Source: Flavobacteriaceae bacterium (GTDB lineage: Bacteria > Bacteroidota > Bacteroidia > Flavobacteriales > Flavobacteriaceae). Taken from it: a DNA stretch of 7,964 bases. Of the stretch, positions 6,480-7,964 are shown one piece after another. The translations under genes were made by a program, and so were the position numbers. The stretch is from contig PAHL01000013.1 of NCBI GenBank assembly GCA_002711185.1, positions 1 through 7,964 on the forward strand, given 5' to 3'. Position 1 is the stretch's first letter. Each line of letters starts with the position of its first letter. The notes below the pieces were generated by a model. That model was not told where the DNA came from and did no database searches. It worked only from the letters and a program-made list of their open reading frames with translations.

Positions 6480-6940
6480 CCTTTTTGTTGTAGATGTTTT
6501 TCTGTCCAGATATCAAAAGTAATATTTCTATCATCACACCATTTTCTTGCTGACGCAAACTTATCACGATTCATTTGATAAGTTTTCATTTCATACAATA
6601 CAGTTGATTTCTTTTTACCTCTGCCACCAGTAGGAGGTCGCAAGTCTTTAGTAGGTTTAACTTCAATAAGATGAGTTTTGATACTGCCATCAGATGTTTT
6701 TACTTTAATAAGAAAGTCAGGAAAATACCTACGCTGTTTCTTGGTTGCAGTATCATAATAAGGTATTGCTAATTCCTCACTAGACCATAGTATTACGCCA
6801 GGTGTCTTGTCAAAGTATTTCATACACCTTCTTTCCCACATAGAACGATAGATGATATTACTACAATCACCTGCATATTTTTGAGGGTTCTCTGGTGTAA
6901 ATTTACCTTTGTATTTTTGTGATCTTTCTCTCATACTCAT
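6476..6940 (-). CDS. gp4: gp4-type head completion protein with PD-(D/E)XK nuclease motif
   Basis: From the ATG at 6940 the product is 154 aa (152 aa from an ATG at 6934), matching T4 gp4 (about 150 aa). Family signatures are GKFTPENPQKYAGD (about 12-25), YRSMWERRCMKYFD (31-44), SSEELAIPY (53-61), RRYFPDFLIKVK (70-81) and IEVKP (92-96). E36, D75, E93 and K95 form a PD-(D/E)XK/TnsA-like catalytic pattern. In T4, gp4 acts after packaging to finish the head before tail joining; nuclease activity is an inference from motif. Longer frames reach an ATG at 7033, but that extension is hydrophobic, unlike gp4, and runs antisense through gp48, so I reject it. It is the only gene on this strand: it runs against the tape measure, with stops overlapping by 4 bp, and diverges from gp48. 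A GATAAATA box on the minus strand at 6958-6965 may be its late promoter. No Shine-Dalgarno sequence precedes either ATG. Confidence 0.9.
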   Translation of the reverse strand: MSMRERSQKYKGKFTPENPQKYAGDCSNIIYRSMWERRCMKYFDKTPGVILWSSEELAIPYYDTATKKQRRYFPDFLIKVKTSDGSIKTHLIEVKPTKDLRPPTGGRGKKKSTVLYEMKTYQMNRDKFASARKWCDDRNITFDIWTEKHLQQKG

Positions 6941-6947
6941 ATAAATA
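6940..6947 (+). promoter_or_regulatory. T4-type late promoter box TATAAATA for gp48
   Basis: This is an exact T4 late box in the divergent gap between gp4 and gp48. T4 spacing puts the transcript start at about 6953, giving a 23-nt leader that contains AAGGAG before the gp48 ATG. It overlaps the first bases of the gp4 gene on the other strand. The position, spacing and following ribosome site make it the best-supported promoter here. Confidence 0.78.
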
Positions 6948-6957
6948 GTTATAACAA

Positions 6958-6965
6958 TATTTATC
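6958..6965 (-). promoter_or_regulatory. Late-type promoter box GATAAATA for gp4 (minus strand)
   Basis: On the minus strand this reads GATAAATA, one base off TATAAATA. By T4 spacing, transcription leftward would start at about 6952, next to the start predicted for the rightward promoter (about 6953). It would give gp4 a 12-nt leader. gp4 must have its own promoter because all neighbours face the other way, and this is the only good box upstream. The one mismatch keeps confidence moderate. Confidence 0.5.
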
Positions 6966-6973
6966 AAGGAGAG
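6966..6973 (+). promoter_or_regulatory. Shine-Dalgarno AAGGAGAG for gp48
   Basis: AAGGAGAG ends 2 nt before the ATG at 6976; its AAGGAG core (6966-6971) has 4 nt spacing. It fixes the gp48 start and lies inside the leader predicted from the late box at 6940-6947. Confidence 0.75.
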
Positions 6974-6975
6974 AT

Positions 6976-7964
6976 ATGGGACTAATATCAAACGCATTAA
7001 ATAATCTTGCTGGAAATATATTCGGGGATGCATTTAATAGTAGCGGATCAACAACACCAATATTAAGAAAGAATGCTATAGATATGAGGCAACAGTCTCC
7101 TACTTCTAGAGCAGACAACGATCCTCTAGCATTTTCGTCCATAGCATATCCTAGAGATGTGACCAACGATATGCAAAGTGGTCACTATATGCTGTTTTAT
7201 ATCAATGTTCAAAATAGAACTAAGTACAAATACACTGGTGCTGATGGACAATCAGTTGGTGAAACTGTAAAGGTTCAAGAAAATCATCCTTTAGCAGTAA
7301 GACAAGGTGGTTCAAAAACTGTAAATGTAACAACAGCAGGAGGATCTGCTGACGCTGGATATCAAAAAGGTTTAGTTGCTGGAGGTTCAAAGGGTAATAT
7401 TCTTACAGGTGATAGAGTTGATATTAGAAAACAATCTCGTGGTACAGCAACAGGTCTATCAAGTTATAATAAAACTACAACGAGAATTACTGATTCAATT
7501 GCGATTTATCTACCACCTAATGTTCAAGACACACTTGCTGCAGGATACAATGGTATGGCAACTGGCATGTTAGGTGCTGCTGCACAATCAGGTATGGCTG
7601 CGGGTCAAGCGATGGCAAATAACGATTTTGAAGCTGCTGCAGGTGCAATAGTAGATGGTGGTAAAGCAATAGGATCGAAACTTGCTGTTAATGCTGCTGC
7701 AGGTATTGCTGAAGCACTTGGTGGTGGTGAAGGTGGTGAAGAACTACTAAACAAAGCATTCGGTCAAGCAAACAACCCGTATCTAGAAGTGATGTTCGAT
7801 CAAATGGCACTAAGACAATTCTCATATAACTTTACATTCGCACCTAGAAATCAAGATGAAACAGATGATGTACAAAAAATTATACAAATGTTTAGATTTC
7901 ATATGTCACCTGAACTACAACAAGGACAAGGTCGTTTCTTAACACTACCTTCAGAATTTGATAT
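6976..7964 (+). CDS. gp48: gp48 baseplate tail-tube cap protein (3' partial)
   Basis: The frame is open to the right edge, giving 329 residues; T4 gp48 is about 364 aa, so little should be missing. Family cues are the GHYMLFYINVQNRTKYKY strand (about 69-86), a Gly/Ala-rich middle (about 194-265), and NPYLEVMFDQ...FSYNFTFAPRNQDET (about 267-296), followed by a helix (VQKIIQMFRFHMSPELQ) of tail-tube-fold type. In T4, gp48 binds the top of the hub and, with gp54, forms the platform from which the gp19 tube grows. That fits the gp54-like protein upstream in the window. The start is set by AAGGAGAG and a dedicated late promoter, so this is the first gene of a new transcript. It diverges from gp4 with 35 bp between starts. 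The main uncertainty is only the missing C-terminus. Confidence 0.88.
   Translation, partial: MGLISNALNNLAGNIFGDAFNSSGSTTPILRKNAIDMRQQSPTSRADNDPLAFSSIAYPRDVTNDMQSGHYMLFYINVQNRTKYKYTGADGQSVGETVKVQENHPLAVRQGGSKTVNVTTAGGSADAGYQKGLVAGGSKGNILTGDRVDIRKQSRGTATGLSSYNKTTTRITDSIAIYLPPNVQDTLAAGYNGMATGMLGAAAQSGMAAGQAMANNDFEAAAGAIVDGGKAIGSKLAVNAAAGIAEALGGGEGGEELLNKAFGQANNPYLEVMFDQMALRQFSYNFTFAPRNQDETDDVQKIIQMFRFHMSPELQQGQGRFLTLPSEFD

Noticed and set aside
6477..6560. Terminator between the convergent tape-measure and gp4 genes
   Set aside because: The stops overlap and I could not find a GC-rich hairpin followed by a T-run on either strand.
6941..7033. N-terminal extension of the minus-strand gp4 gene up to an ATG at 7033
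   Set aside because: The extra 31 residues are hydrophobic, unlike any gp4 start, and are antisense to gp48; the frame from 6940 or 6934 already matches the T4 gp4 length.
7376..7573. 65-aa plus-strand frame inside gp48
   Set aside because: It is an out-of-frame shadow of gp48, with low-complexity residues and no ribosome site.
1..7964. tRNA genes, CRISPR arrays, insertion sequences or integrase/attachment sites
   Set aside because: I found no cloverleaf-like sequence, spaced direct repeats, transposase or integrase; coding density leaves no room for them.

Overview
The window looks like part of the late (virion) region of an AT-rich, T4-like marine myovirus. The closest match in style is the cyanophage/pelagiphage group. 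This rests on protein resemblance judged by eye: T4-type baseplate and tail proteins (gp54-like, gp26, gp51, gp48), a T4 gp4-type head-completion protein, a tape-measure-like protein, and exact copies of the T4 late-promoter box TATAAATA at gene boundaries. The low GC content and codon use fit a virus of a low-GC marine host such as SAR11, but the host cannot be proved from this window.

Layout. (1) From the left edge to 1831: the 3' part of a membrane CHASE2-sensor class III adenylate/guanylate cyclase, open at its 5' end. (2) 1840-3326: a 169-aa protein of unassigned function, then a gp54-like tail-tube-fold protein, joined by a 1-nt stop/start overlap. (3) 3352-4250: gp26-like gene followed by gp51-like coding sequence in the -1 frame. 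The gp51 part has no usable start codon. A T TTT TTC slippery heptamer lies in the 13-nt overlap, and a long-range stem starts 6 nt downstream, so a gp26-gp51 frameshift fusion is likely. (4) 4254-4559: a small two-helix holin-like membrane protein. (5) 4563-6479: a 638-aa tape-measure-like protein with hydrophobic helices and an Asn-rich tail. (6) 6476-6940, minus strand: gp4-type head-completion protein with PD-(D/E)XK residues, tail-to-tail with the tape measure. (7) A compact divergent late-promoter region, then gp48 (tail-tube cap) from 6976 through the right edge.

How the parts fit. Most of the window builds the central axis of a contractile tail: hub/tape-measure assembly (gp26, gp51, tape measure), then the cap and initiator from which the tube grows (gp48, gp54). 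gp4 finishes the DNA-filled head before tail joining, and the holin-like protein would act in lysis. The cyclase has no place in virion assembly. It would sit in the host membrane, sense something through a periplasmic domain and make a cyclic nucleotide inside the cell. It is the most surprising gene here, and the candidate gp26/gp51 frameshift is the most surprising expression feature. Every base lies in or within a few tens of bases of a gene; there is no gene-free stretch over 300 bases.
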